This document shows, one piece after another, positions 52,664 to 61,699 of a stretch of 64,000 nt of DNA. Made by a program: the position numbers and the translations under genes. Each line of letters opens with the position of its first letter. Within the stretch, counting starts at the first letter, position 1. Source of the DNA: Bacteroides fragilis (GTDB taxonomy: Bacteria > Bacteroidota > Bacteroidia > Bacteroidales > DTGW01); the NCBI GenBank assembly GCA_945889005.1, contig CAMDBI010000015.1, forward strand, positions 25,362 to 89,361, read 5' to 3'. The notes below the pieces were generated by a model. It did not search any database. It was given only the letters and a program-made list of their open reading frames with translations, and was not told the DNA's origin.

Positions 52664-54226
52664 ATGCCCTCGAGACAACCCCTCACTTCCATTGAAGAAT
52701 TAATGGGAAATAAAATTGCTCAACAATTAATCGATTTCGGAATTTGGAAAATAAAATCTGATTCCACACAAGTCTATTTTTCCGACAAAGCACTTAAAAT
52801 TCTAGATTCAGATTTATTGGAAGGCATCTATAATGCAGAATCGCTCCGATCGATAAGTGGAAACGACGATTTGGTAAAAATATTTAACCCGTCATTCATT
52901 GAATCAGATATGCATACCGATTCAATCATTGAGGTTAAAATCTGTTATGAAAAAAATTCCATAAAAAATTACAAGTATTTTCTATTAAATTTTAGAAAAA
53001 TTGAAGAAAATCAAAAAATAGAATTTATTGGTTCAATAAGAGATATTAGTCTTCAAAAGAAAAATGAAAACGAGCTTATTAAAGCAAAAGAAAAGATCGA
53101 AGAATCTGACAAATTGAAAACAGCATTCTTATCTAATATCTCACATGAAATTCGCACTCCAATGAATTCAATTCTTGGCTTTATAGAATTGATGAATATT
53201 GGGGGGCTCAATGAAGAAAATAGAATTGAATACCTGAAAATAATAAAAAACAAAAGTAGACAATTACTCTCATATATCGACGATATTATAGAACTTAACA
53301 AATTAGAATATGGCGAAGCTACCATAAATAAGTCGATGACCAATGTGGTTAAACTGCTAGCTGAAATGTATAATGAGATAAATAATGAAAAAATCGCCCA
53401 AAATAAAAGTGCCATTGATATATTCTTAAATATTCCAACCAATAGTTACGATTTTAGTCATGTATATGTAGATTCTGGAAGATTACATCAAGTAATTAAA
53501 ATTCTACTTACAAACGCACTTTCCAATACAGATAAGGGATACATTCAAATTGGTATAGAGCTGAAAGATTCAAAGCATATTTTGTTTTATATAAAAGATA
53601 CTGGAAATGGATATTCGAAAGAAGAACAGAAAAATATTTTCAACCAATTGAAAATACTTGATACGAATGTAAAATCGAAAATTAGTTGCAACCTTAGCCT
53701 ATTGATTGCCAAAAGAATAATTGAAAATATTGATGGAAGATTGCATATTGAATCTGTTCAAAATGAAGGCTCAACATTTTCAATTACCATTCCCTTTATA
53801 AAACAAGAAAAACCAATAGCAGAAAAAAACGCAGAAACAGCAGGACAAAAAAAATATAACTGGAAAGACAAACTTGTGCTAATTGCCGAAGACGAAGATG
53901 ATAATTTTAAATTTTTGGAAGCAATACTTGACGACACTAAGGTTAAACTTATCCATGTATATAATGGCCATCAAGCAGTGGAAATATTTAAGTCGATACA
54001 TCATATCGATCTAATTTTGATGGATATAAGAATGCCTGAAATGAATGGTTACGATGCTGTAAGAGAAATAAAACGAATAGATGCATCGATACCAATAATT
54101 GCCCAAACAGCATTTGCATTGAAAGAGGAACAGATTAAATGTTTGGAAGCCGGATGCAACGATTATTTATCGAAACCAATAGAAATTGAACTTTTGCTCA
54201 ATAAAATGGCACAATATCTATGTTAG
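52664..54226 (+). CDS. hybrid sensor kinase-response regulator with degenerate ATP lid
   Basis: 520 residues, no membrane segment. A PAS-like domain (about 20-130), HisKA FLSNISHEIRTPMNSI with the phosphoacceptor His161, HATPase with N box ILLTNALSN and G1 IKDTGNGYS, but the G2/ATP-lid GxGLGL reads KISCNLSLLIAKR (about 340), so ATP binding is doubtful. C-terminal REC (about 400-520) has Asp about 453 in LILMDIRMPEMNG and KPIEI. It may receive phosphate in trans rather than autophosphorylate. Last gene of the cluster. Confidence 0.88.
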   Translation: MPSRQPLTSIEELMGNKIAQQLIDFGIWKIKSDSTQVYFSDKALKILDSDLLEGIYNAESLRSISGNDDLVKIFNPSFIESDMHTDSIIEVKICYEKNSIKNYKYFLLNFRKIEENQKIEFIGSIRDISLQKKNENELIKAKEKIEESDKLKTAFLSNISHEIRTPMNSILGFIELMNIGGLNEENRIEYLKIIKNKSRQLLSYIDDIIELNKLEYGEATINKSMTNVVKLLAEMYNEINNEKIAQNKSAIDIFLNIPTNSYDFSHVYVDSGRLHQVIKILLTNALSNTDKGYIQIGIELKDSKHILFYIKDTGNGYSKEEQKNIFNQLKILDTNVKSKISCNLSLLIAKRIIENIDGRLHIESVQNEGSTFSITIPFIKQEKPIAEKNAETAGQKKYNWKDKLVLIAEDEDDNFKFLEAILDDTKVKLIHVYNGHQAVEIFKSIHHIDLILMDIRMPEMNGYDAVREIKRIDASIPIIAQTAFALKEEQIKCLEAGCNDYLSKPIEIELLLNKMAQYLC

Positions 54227-54253
54227 GTATTGAGAATAAATACAATTTTTCAG

Positions 54254-54766
54254 TTAACTCTTCAACCAATTTGTAACAACAGTATCCATTGGGGGGATCT
54301 TTGGTTCGAGTTCACGAACCAATTGCCCAGTTTCGCTAATAAGGTATTTCTGAAAATTCCATTTTACCTTTGAATCGGTGACTCCATTGTGTGCTTTTTC
54401 GGTTAGCCATTGATATACTGGATGAATTTTCTTGCCCTTGACTTCAATTTTCGACATCATCGGAAAGGTGACGTTGTAATTGACCGAACAGAACTCTTTT
54501 ATTTCTTTATTGGAAGCAGGTTCTTGACCCATAAAATCGTTCGAAGGAAAACCAATTATTGTAAATTTGAATCCGCCATATAATTGATAGAGTCTTTCGA
54601 GGTCTTTATATTGATTGGTAAAACCACATTTGGAAGCTGTATTTACAATCATTACTTTTTTACCTTTTAAGGTAGAAAAATCAAATTTTTGTCCATCGAT
54701 GGTTTCTGCTTTAAGATGGTAAAATGACTCTTGTGCCGACATGGTAACTGCATTTAAGATGATCAA
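54254..54766 (-). CDS. glutathione peroxidase (exported?)
   Basis: Thiol peroxidase of the glutathione peroxidase family; catalytic Cys in NTASKCGFTNQ (about residue 47), Gln in IGFPSNDF/GQEP and Trp in WNFQKYLIS. Start: the only ATG is at 54742, which leaves the domain nearly complete; the track uses TTG 54766. In frame, upstream of that TTG, codons read HKQKKKYCTFLLIILNAVT and begin with an ATA at 54802 after an in-frame stop, forming a signal-peptide-like stretch that ends SAQ. No ATG begins it. So either the gene uses ATA or TTG, or the start codon was mutated. Reported as TTG 54766. Convergent with the hybrid kinase gene. Confidence 0.85.
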   Translation of the reverse strand: MIILNAVTMSAQESFYHLKAETIDGQKFDFSTLKGKKVMIVNTASKCGFTNQYKDLERLYQLYGGFKFTIIGFPSNDFMGQEPASNKEIKEFCSVNYNVTFPMMSKIEVKGKKIHPVYQWLTEKAHNGVTDSKVKWNFQKYLISETGQLVRELEPKIPPMDTVVTNWLKS

Positions 54767-54842
54767 TAAAAAAGTACAATATTTTTTCTTTTGCTTATGT
54801 ATTTATAAATTTAACAAATATTGATGACATTTGGTTAAAATA

Positions 54843-55115
54843 ATGAATATAAAAAGATACAAAATATCAATTAGAGGAAGAGTTCAAGGTGTAGGCTATA
54901 GATACTGGACAAGAGATATTGCCCAAAAACTTGATATTACCGGATTTGTCAAAAACATGCCTAATGGTGATGTATATATCGAAGCTGAAGCTATAAAAGA
55001 AAAGCTCGAATTATTTGTGTTTGAATGTAAACAAGGACCCATAAGAGCTAGGGTTGAAACCTTAACAACGATGGAAACAAGTATCGAAAACAGCCAAGAA
55101 TTTATTATTAAATAA
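54843..55115 (+). CDS. acyP: acylphosphatase
   Basis: 90 residues from ATG 54843. Hydrolyses acyl phosphates. Signature GRVQGVGYRYWTRDIA (about 12-27, catalytic Arg) and GFVKNMPNGDVYIEAEA (catalytic Asn about 41). Small cytosolic enzyme; ends 8 bases inside the convergent batE gene. Confidence 0.92.
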   Translation: MNIKRYKISIRGRVQGVGYRYWTRDIAQKLDITGFVKNMPNGDVYIEAEAIKEKLELFVFECKQGPIRARVETLTTMETSIENSQEFIIK

Positions 55116-55866
55116 ACTCAATATCAGATAACTTAAGCCATCCTTTATTACCATCTGCCAATTTAATATTGCGCCACTCTCCTACTTGGTCAATAACCTC
55201 GACCTTCAAACCGTCGTGAATAACAAATAGATCGGTACCTGCTTCGTCGGGCGAACTTTTGACAGTAACAGACGATGTCATAACTATTGCATAGCGTTCG
55301 AGTACTATTTGCTGTTTCTGTTTATATGACAAATAAAAAGTACTTACAGATAAAACTAGAGTTATAAGAGCTACCCAAAAACTTATTTTTTTCAAAATCA
55401 TAATTCGTGCAAAGAAAAAAAGCAGTAACAAAAGCAAGGTTGAAATAAAAGTTACAATACTAAACAAAGCCCAATCGTCTGAACTATATATATTAACAAT
55501 ATTTTTGAACCATTTTTTAAGGAAAAACTCAGGTAAAACCGTTATTTTGTCGACCAAAAGAGAGTTTGCCAATTCGAGATTAAAACTTATAGCCTCGTCG
55601 TTGGGGTTAAGTTTCATTGCTTTTTCGTAATTTAAAATAGCTTTTGCATTTTGCTTACTTTTAAAGTACGAATTGCCAAGATTGAAATATAATTCGGACG
55701 ACTCGATGTCTGTCTTAAGAATTCGTTCGTAACCAAGAACAGCACTATCGTATTGTCCATTTTTATAAAGCTCGTTTGCTTTATAAAACTCAATATTAGC
55801 TTGTGTAAAAGCTAAACCAGCAAAACACAATAAAAGCGTAAATGCCCAAAATTTTTTATTCATCAT
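55108..55866 (-). CDS. batE: BatE-like protein (TPR plus SH3)
   Basis: 252 residues. Signal peptide, two or three TPR units (about 22-95: ELYKNGQYDSAVLGYERILKTD), two membrane segments (about 132-155 and 160-180) and a C-terminal SH3-like domain with VKSSPDEAGTDLFVIHDGLKVEV and GWLKL. Last gene of the Bat operon, 3 bases after batD. The Bat complex has been linked to oxidative-stress/aerotolerance in Bacteroides; the biochemical role is unsettled. Overlaps acyP by 8 bases. Confidence 0.88.
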   Translation of the reverse strand: MMNKKFWAFTLLLCFAGLAFTQANIEFYKANELYKNGQYDSAVLGYERILKTDIESSELYFNLGNSYFKSKQNAKAILNYEKAMKLNPNDEAISFNLELANSLLVDKITVLPEFFLKKWFKNIVNIYSSDDWALFSIVTFISTLLLLLLFFFARIMILKKISFWVALITLVLSVSTFYLSYKQKQQIVLERYAIVMTSSVTVKSSPDEAGTDLFVIHDGLKVEVIDQVGEWRNIKLADGNKGWLKLSDIEFI

Positions 55867-55869
55867 ATT

Positions 55870-57696
55870 TTATTTAACTTTTTGTTCAATATCGCTCATA
55901 AGTGAGTCTACCATATTGTATACATCGTCGATTTGACTTGAATATGCCGAAGGAGCATAACGTGCATATTCGCAAATATCGGCTATTTCGTTTATACGAT
56001 CGAGCAACTGAATGTCGATCGAACGTTTTTCAAATGTTTCTTTAATAGTATCTCTCGAAAGATTTGACATTGGAATATTCAATTTATCGCTCAAATAGCC
56101 CCAAAGAGCACTAAGAATGTTTTCGTAAAATTTCTCAACATTATTGGTTTTTAGGTTCTGCTCTGCTTCTTTGAGCCTTTTGCGCACCTTTTGCGCAGCC
56201 TTTCGCTTACGAACCAACGCTACATTCGAATTGTCTTTTATTTGTTTGCGGCGAATCAAAACAATAACAGAAAATACAAAAATTGAAATAATATAGTAAA
56301 GCCAAAATTCTAAAGAGTCAAATAGAAAGCTGTTTTTCGTCTTCCATAAACTCACATTAGATTTAATATATTGAATGTCTTTGCCTAAAAGTTTTATCTC
56401 GTTTTTGTCGACCATAGTAGTTACCGTCTGACCAGCCTCATCTGCCCCCTTTTCTACATTTATAATATACTCCTCTGAGGCAAGGGTTTTAAATTTCTTG
56501 TTTTGTACATCGAAATAAGTAAACTCCACCGGAGCTATTTTGAAATTGCCCGAATGACGTGGTATGATAAGATACTCGAAGGTTTTAGAACCCGACGAGC
56601 CGGATGTTGTATTCTGCACATTAACAGAAGTTTTGGGATCGTATGTTTCAAAATCGGCAGGGAAATTAATCTTGAAAGGTTCAATTATCTTGAGGTTACC
56701 ATTACCTGAAATCGTTATTTTAAGCGTAATTGCATCGTTAGTTTTAACATTGGTTTTATCTATATTGGCTTTGAATGTATAAGCACCTACAGCACCGGTA
56801 TAAGAATCTGGCGTATTTCCAGGTAATGATTTAACACTTATTTTAATAGCTTTGCTCGACAGTTCTTTACGAACCTCTTGCACTTGCGGTCCCCAAAAAT
56901 CGTCAAATACCGATCGTTGACGACGGTTGTTTTTCACTACCTGCTGCACAATACATTTTAAATGCATGGGAGAAATGGTAAGCTCCCCTGATTTCTGAGG
57001 AAAAAGTATCATTCGTTGTAAAACGCCCGAATAATAAATTTGTCCGTTAACATTTTCCTTCTCGAGGTTTTTCAATGCCGGAGTTTCTATATCCTGCCTA
57101 AAAAACCCATTAAACTCTGGAAATTTAATGTCTTCCAATGCCGATATATTGAGCTTTGAATATATTTTAACAGTTGCAATAATATGTTCACCTTGGAAGA
57201 CAGAGTTTCTATTTACATTGATTCGAACAAAAACATCGTCGTTGGCGATGTTGTCTATTTGCTCCTGAGGTTGACCGGCTTGCTGAGGTTGACCGGCTTG
57301 CTTTGCTGCTGCACCGCCTACTACTTCAATTGTTAATTGATTGGAAGAAAATTGTTTGTTATCGACTACAGCTATTGCTCCATCGAATGTATACTTTCCT
57401 GGGGTATTGGCAACAAAATAATATGAATAGCTAACCGTTGTTTGCTGAGTCATGCGGCCATTTACAACCGAAACACTTGTACTTGATGATGTTGAAGGCC
57501 CTCCAAGAAAAGATAAACCTTTAAACTCGGGAGGCGAGAATTTTTGGGGTTTTGAAGAAAGTGAATATGCAATTTCGAACTGCTCTCCTACTTCAACCAC
57601 TCCTGGTCCTTCGGCTCTAAACTCGACATTTTGCGCATGCAACTGCTGGGCAATTATTAATAAAAATGCTGCACAATATCTGATATAATTCTTCAT
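55870..57696 (-). CDS. batD: BatD protein (multi-domain exported, membrane-anchored)
   Basis: 608 residues. Signal peptide (MKNYIRYCAAFLLIIAQQLHAQ), then Ig-like beta domains typical of BatD (about 25-440: VEFRAEGPGVVEVGEQFEIAYS), a QPQQAGQPQ repeat near 140, one membrane segment (about 458-478), and a helical cytoplasmic tail (KAAQKVRKRLKEAEQNL). Most of the protein is periplasmic. Starts 83 bases after batC, across a repeat tract. Confidence 0.9.
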   Translation of the reverse strand: MKNYIRYCAAFLLIIAQQLHAQNVEFRAEGPGVVEVGEQFEIAYSLSSKPQKFSPPEFKGLSFLGGPSTSSSTSVSVVNGRMTQQTTVSYSYYFVANTPGKYTFDGAIAVVDNKQFSSNQLTIEVVGGAAAKQAGQPQQAGQPQEQIDNIANDDVFVRINVNRNSVFQGEHIIATVKIYSKLNISALEDIKFPEFNGFFRQDIETPALKNLEKENVNGQIYYSGVLQRMILFPQKSGELTISPMHLKCIVQQVVKNNRRQRSVFDDFWGPQVQEVRKELSSKAIKISVKSLPGNTPDSYTGAVGAYTFKANIDKTNVKTNDAITLKITISGNGNLKIIEPFKINFPADFETYDPKTSVNVQNTTSGSSGSKTFEYLIIPRHSGNFKIAPVEFTYFDVQNKKFKTLASEEYIINVEKGADEAGQTVTTMVDKNEIKLLGKDIQYIKSNVSLWKTKNSFLFDSLEFWLYYIISIFVFSVIVLIRRKQIKDNSNVALVRKRKAAQKVRKRLKEAEQNLKTNNVEKFYENILSALWGYLSDKLNIPMSNLSRDTIKETFEKRSIDIQLLDRINEIADICEYARYAPSAYSSQIDDVYNMVDSLMSDIEQKVK

Positions 57697-57746
57697 TGTT
57701 TTAGATTTTTGTAGAAAGAATAAAGACCTTTAATTTATCTAAAAGC

Positions 57747-57778
57747 TTTATCTTTTATCTTTTATCTTTTATCTTATT
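57747..57778. repeat. CTTTTAT tandem repeat in the Bat operon
   Basis: Four or more copies of TATCTTT (7-base period) in the 83-base gap between batC stop and batD start. On the minus strand reads AAAGATAAAAGATAAAAGAT. Confidence 0.7.
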
Positions 57779-57779
57779 A

Positions 57780-58487
57780 TTACCAATCTATATTTGTCCT
57801 TACTCTTTGAGAGTTTTTAACTTCTTCCTTTTTTAACTTATCTTGTGTATTGTTCTCGTCGTTCTGAATAGCTTGAAGGATACGCTGAGCATCGTTTTTT
57901 GAAATCTGCTGTTTTGCTTGCTGCTGCTGTTGTTGATCTTGTTGTTGTTTTTGATCTTGCTTTTGCTCCTGATTTTTTTGTTGATTTTGATTCTCTTTAT
58001 TTTTATTGTCTTTGTTATCCTTATTGTCTTTGTTTTGCTGCTGTTGTTGCTGTTGTTGAGGATTTATTTTCATTTGACGTTGGGTATACGCCAAATTGTA
58101 TTTGGTTTCTTTATCCTTAGGATTCAATTTCAAAGCTTCTTTATAGGCATTGATTGCTTCTTGATATTTTTTAGCACTTAAAAAAGAGTTTCCAATATTG
58201 TGCAAAGCATGAGCTTTTTGCTTTTTACTCGAAGCGCCTTCGATATATGAATTATATTGTTGCGATGCTTCTTCGTATTTTCCTTGTTTGTAGAGAGCAT
58301 TGCCCAAATTGTATTTGGCAATTCCCGAATTTGGGTTTACCTGTATCGCCTTCAGATACGAAACCTCTGCATCGTTAAATTTTTTATCTTCATACAATTT
58401 ATTTCCTTGTTTAACTTGCTTTCGCTCGTTCTGAGCAAATGCAAGGTTTGTAATAGTGAGCAATAATAATACAATATAAGCCTTCAT
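57780..58487 (-). CDS. batC: BatC TPR protein with Q/N/K-rich low-complexity tail
   Basis: 235 residues. Signal peptide, three to four TPR units (about 20-135: KLYEDKKFNDAEVSYLKAIQVNPNS), then a polar tract (about 135-205) of poly-Q and repeated DNKDNK/NQEQKQ units encoded by CAR repeats, and a short C-terminal helix. The repeat unit is prone to length change by slippage. 4 bases after batB. Confidence 0.9.
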   Translation of the reverse strand: MKAYIVLLLLTITNLAFAQNERKQVKQGNKLYEDKKFNDAEVSYLKAIQVNPNSGIAKYNLGNALYKQGKYEEASQQYNSYIEGASSKKQKAHALHNIGNSFLSAKKYQEAINAYKEALKLNPKDKETKYNLAYTQRQMKINPQQQQQQQQNKDNKDNKDNKNKENQNQQKNQEQKQDQKQQQDQQQQQQAKQQISKNDAQRILQAIQNDENNTQDKLKKEEVKNSQRVRTNIDW

Positions 58488-58491
58488 TTTT

Positions 58492-59526
58492 TTAATTGTT
58501 AAATGTAAACAACTTGAATTTACGCAATTTCTTACTTTTTTTTGAATCTAAAGCCAAGCCAATAATCATAAATAATACTGAAATAAATAGAAAAACCTGA
58601 TATTGCTCTTCGTAATCGGAATAGGTTACAGCGTCATATTCCTTTTTATTCATTTTGTCTATTTGGTCGAAAAGTTTATTAAGCCCAACCTGAGTATTGT
58701 TGGCTCGCACATACATACCTCCACCAGCAACGGCTATTTGTTGAAGTGTAGTTTCGTCGAGCTTACTGATAACAACACTTCCCTGCCTGTCTTTTCTGAA
58801 ATTTGTAGGATTGTCGGGCGAAACAGGTATTGGAGTTCCTTGAGGCAAACCCATACCAAGAGTATGAACTACGATACCTTTCTCACGAGCCAATTGAGCC
58901 GCTTCTATGGGATTGTCCTCGTGGTTTTCTCCATCGGTAATTACAACTATTGCCTTTTGCAACTGACTCTCTTCTGGAAATGACGTAACAGCTTTGTCGA
59001 TTGCCAATCCAATAGCAGTACCCTGAATAGGAACAATGTCGGTCGAAACATAATTTAAAAACATTTTGGCCGAAACATAGTCGGTAGTAATAGGTATTTG
59101 AGTATATGCAGCTCCAGCAAATACAATTAACCCAATTTTGTCGTTGTGCAACTTGTCTACCAGCTTCGATATTGCCTGTTTTGCTCTTTCGATACGACTT
59201 GGTTGAATATCTTGAGCATTCATACTGTTCGACACATCAAGGGCTATCATTATTTCGACCCCTTCGCGTTTCACTTCCTGAAGCTTCGAACCAAACTGCG
59301 GGCGCGAAACCGCCAATACTAAAAAAGTAAAACCTATTAAAATCAATACAATTTTCAATACCGGTCTAGAACTCGACACATCGGGCATTAATTGATTAAT
59401 AACAGATAAATCGCCAATACTTTCGATGTTTCTCTTCTTTCGATACGATGCATATATTGCCAGTACAATAAAAACTGGAATTATCGATAAGAAATATAAA
59501 TAATATGGTTCTGCGAATCTAAACAT
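58492..59526 (-). CDS. batB: BatB vWA-domain membrane protein
   Basis: 344 residues. Two N-terminal membrane segments (YLYFLSIIPVFIVLAIYAS, VLKIVLILIGFTFLVLAVS), then a vWA domain with MIDAS metal motif LDVSNSMNAQD, TDG and a Thr, and a C-terminal membrane helix. Binds partners of the Bat complex at the inner membrane. Starts 114 bases after batA, a gap filled with repeats. Confidence 0.9.
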   Translation of the reverse strand: MFRFAEPYYLYFLSIIPVFIVLAIYASYRKKRNIESIGDLSVINQLMPDVSSSRPVLKIVLILIGFTFLVLAVSRPQFGSKLQEVKREGVEIMIALDVSNSMNAQDIQPSRIERAKQAISKLVDKLHNDKIGLIVFAGAAYTQIPITTDYVSAKMFLNYVSTDIVPIQGTAIGLAIDKAVTSFPEESQLQKAIVVITDGENHEDNPIEAAQLAREKGIVVHTLGMGLPQGTPIPVSPDNPTNFRKDRQGSVVISKLDETTLQQIAVAGGGMYVRANNTQVGLNKLFDQIDKMNKKEYDAVTYSDYEEQYQVFLFISVLFMIIGLALDSKKSKKLRKFKLFTFNN

Positions 59527-59529
59527 AAG

Positions 59530-59640
59530 TTTAATTACTAATTACGAATGACTAATTACTAATAAATTGAATTCCACTACTATTAAAGCATTTTCCATCT
59601 ACCCAAAAATTTCAACTTTCAACTTTTAACTTTCAACCAA
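59530..59640. repeat. intergenic repeats between batA and batB
   Basis: ACTAATTACGAATGACTAATTACTAAT (imperfect copies) and TTCAACTTTCAACTTTTAAC near 59610-59636, between the batB start (59526) and batA stop (59641). Same style as other tracts in this window. Confidence 0.65.
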
Positions 59641-60633
59641 TTATGGAATTGTTCTCAATATAGTTAAATTAAAAAACAAACCCAAAATGAGCAATATAAG
59701 CGCAGGAATGGCAAACCAGAGGAATTCTTCCTGATACTTTTTATATTCCATAATATCTATTCTCGATTTTTCGAGCTTATCTATTTCACCATAAATAGCT
59801 TTTAACTTCTGATTGTTGGTAGCTCTAAAATATTTACCCCCTGTGAGTTTAGCCATTTCGGTAAGCATGGCTTCGTCGATTTCGACAGGCATATCCTGAT
59901 ATTGAACGCCAAAAGGAGTTTGCACTGGGTAAGGCGCCATTCCTTTAGTCCCTACACCAATCGTATAAACCCTTATGCCATAAACCTTGGCAATTTCGGC
60001 AGCAGTTAGAGGAGCTACAGCACCTTGATTGTTGACACCATCGGTAAGTAAAATTACGACCTTGCTTATGGCCTTACTGTCTTTGATGCGACTCACAGCA
60101 TTGGCAAGTCCAAGTCCAATGGCTGTTCCATCAACGATCATTCCACTTTTCAGACCCTTGAAAAGATTGATCAGAATTGCATGGTCAGTCGTAAGAGGGC
60201 ATTGGGTAAAGCTTTCGCCACTAAAAACGATTAAGCCAATACGATCGTTGTTGCGGCTTCTGATAAAATCGGCAGCTACATCTTTAGCAGCTTCCAAGCG
60301 GTTGGGTTTGAAATCTTCGGCCAACATACTTCCCGAAATATCGAGCGCCATTACAATATCGATGCCTTCGCTAGTTACATTCTTCCATTTATTGGTCGAT
60401 TGCGGACGTGCAAGAGCCAAAATAAGCAATACCATAGCTAGCATATTGAGCCCAAAAACAACGTGACGTGCCACAAGTTTCCATGGAATATGTGTTGAAG
60501 CAAACGATTGTATTGCCGAATACTGAAAACTGGCTCCTTGACTTTTATTTTTCCAAACATACCAAAGTATAAGCGGAATCAAGAAAACTAAAAAGAACAG
60601 ATAACCGGGATCTGCAAAAATGAAATTTCTCAT
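59641..60633 (-). CDS. batA: BatA vWA-domain membrane protein
   Basis: 330 residues. Two N-terminal membrane segments, vWA domain with MIDAS LDISGSMLAEDF (about 90-101), TDG motif VILLTDGVNNQG, and a C-terminal membrane helix. Overlaps the preceding gene by 4 bases (ATGA at 60630-60633), so they are coupled. Pairs with batB. Confidence 0.92.
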   Translation of the reverse strand: MRNFIFADPGYLFFLVFLIPLILWYVWKNKSQGASFQYSAIQSFASTHIPWKLVARHVVFGLNMLAMVLLILALARPQSTNKWKNVTSEGIDIVMALDISGSMLAEDFKPNRLEAAKDVAADFIRSRNNDRIGLIVFSGESFTQCPLTTDHAILINLFKGLKSGMIVDGTAIGLGLANAVSRIKDSKAISKVVILLTDGVNNQGAVAPLTAAEIAKVYGIRVYTIGVGTKGMAPYPVQTPFGVQYQDMPVEIDEAMLTEMAKLTGGKYFRATNNQKLKAIYGEIDKLEKSRIDIMEYKKYQEEFLWFAIPALILLILGLFFNLTILRTIP

Positions 60634-61688
60634 AACCCCCCTCCTTCGCTCTTGTTTTGGTTAACGATATTATCTGTATCTGAATCGCGATCGAACTTAG
60701 TAATGTCGATAAAATTATAAGCAAAATCCCATGCTTGGTCATTCTCATCGGGCATTGGCAACATTTTTGCAAACTTTACAAGGTCTGAACCTTGCAACAT
60801 CGTTATTAAACTCTTTAATAGTTCCTGATCTAATAAATTCAATCGAAATAAAGCATCGGCGATTTCGTCGGTAGTAGATTCCAATGCAGGCACAAAATAT
60901 CGGTCTTCGATGTACAACCTAATAATATCGGTTAAACGAGAATAATACTCTTTTACATTTCCTTGCTGCCAAAGCTTTTGAGCCTTTAAAGCATCCAGAT
61001 CGCGAAAAGCTACAACATGCGGAGAATCCTTTGGTTTCTCGAATTTGAAAATAGGCTTGTTTTTCTTTTTCATTAAAAAAAAGTAAACAATTGCGGCAAT
61101 AACAATAGCAATAAGCAATCCTATGCCTGTCCATTGAGCAATTTCTCGAAAAGAAATTGGGACGCTTAATGGTTCCTTAATGTCGTATGGAACTTGAGTG
61201 GTATCGTTCAATTGGTTCGAAACATTGAGTTCGACCGGATACGACTGCAAGGTATCTTTTCGACCATCGGGAAACGTTACAATAAAAGGCAATGCAGGAA
61301 CAAAAAACTGACCGCTATCGAACGAAGTAATTACATAGGTTCTGATATAACGAAAATTATCTCCAGCCTTGACACTATCGGTCGACAATAATGAAACGAT
61401 CTCGATATTCGATGAAAAAGTATCTTTTACAGCAGGCATTAAAACCGTGACCCCCTGAGGAAAATCGGCTTGTAAACGAAGCCTCACTTGATCGCCAATA
61501 AGAATTGAATTGGTATCGAGCTCTGCTTTAACATAAACATTCTGAGCCGAAACAGGCAAAGTAGCACAAATGAAACAAATCAAAAACAAAACAATAGCTT
61601 GAAATCTAACAATGAGAGCTTTCGTTTTTTGAATCTGGATCTGTTTAATAAAGCCTTGTAGATATATTTTTTTTGAAAAGGTTTTCAT
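60630..61688 (-). CDS. exported membrane protein of the Bat operon (BatG/DUF4381-like)
   Basis: 352 residues. Signal peptide, a beta-rich extracytoplasmic domain (about 50-170: VKAELDTNSILIGDQVRLRLQADFPQG), one membrane segment (about 180-202: IGLLIAIVIAAIVYFFLM), and a cytoplasmic helical domain (about 215-330: ALKAQKLWQQGNVKEYYSRLTDIIRLYIEDRY). Layout fits the exported Bat-operon protein that pairs with DUF58 and BatA; named by position and shape, not by a firm motif. Confidence 0.75.
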   Translation of the reverse strand: MKTFSKKIYLQGFIKQIQIQKTKALIVRFQAIVLFLICFICATLPVSAQNVYVKAELDTNSILIGDQVRLRLQADFPQGVTVLMPAVKDTFSSNIEIVSLLSTDSVKAGDNFRYIRTYVITSFDSGQFFVPALPFIVTFPDGRKDTLQSYPVELNVSNQLNDTTQVPYDIKEPLSVPISFREIAQWTGIGLLIAIVIAAIVYFFLMKKKNKPIFKFEKPKDSPHVVAFRDLDALKAQKLWQQGNVKEYYSRLTDIIRLYIEDRYFVPALESTTDEIADALFRLNLLDQELLKSLITMLQGSDLVKFAKMLPMPDENDQAWDFAYNFIDITKFDRDSDTDNIVNQNKSEGGGL

Positions 61689-61699
61689 TGTTGCATTGA

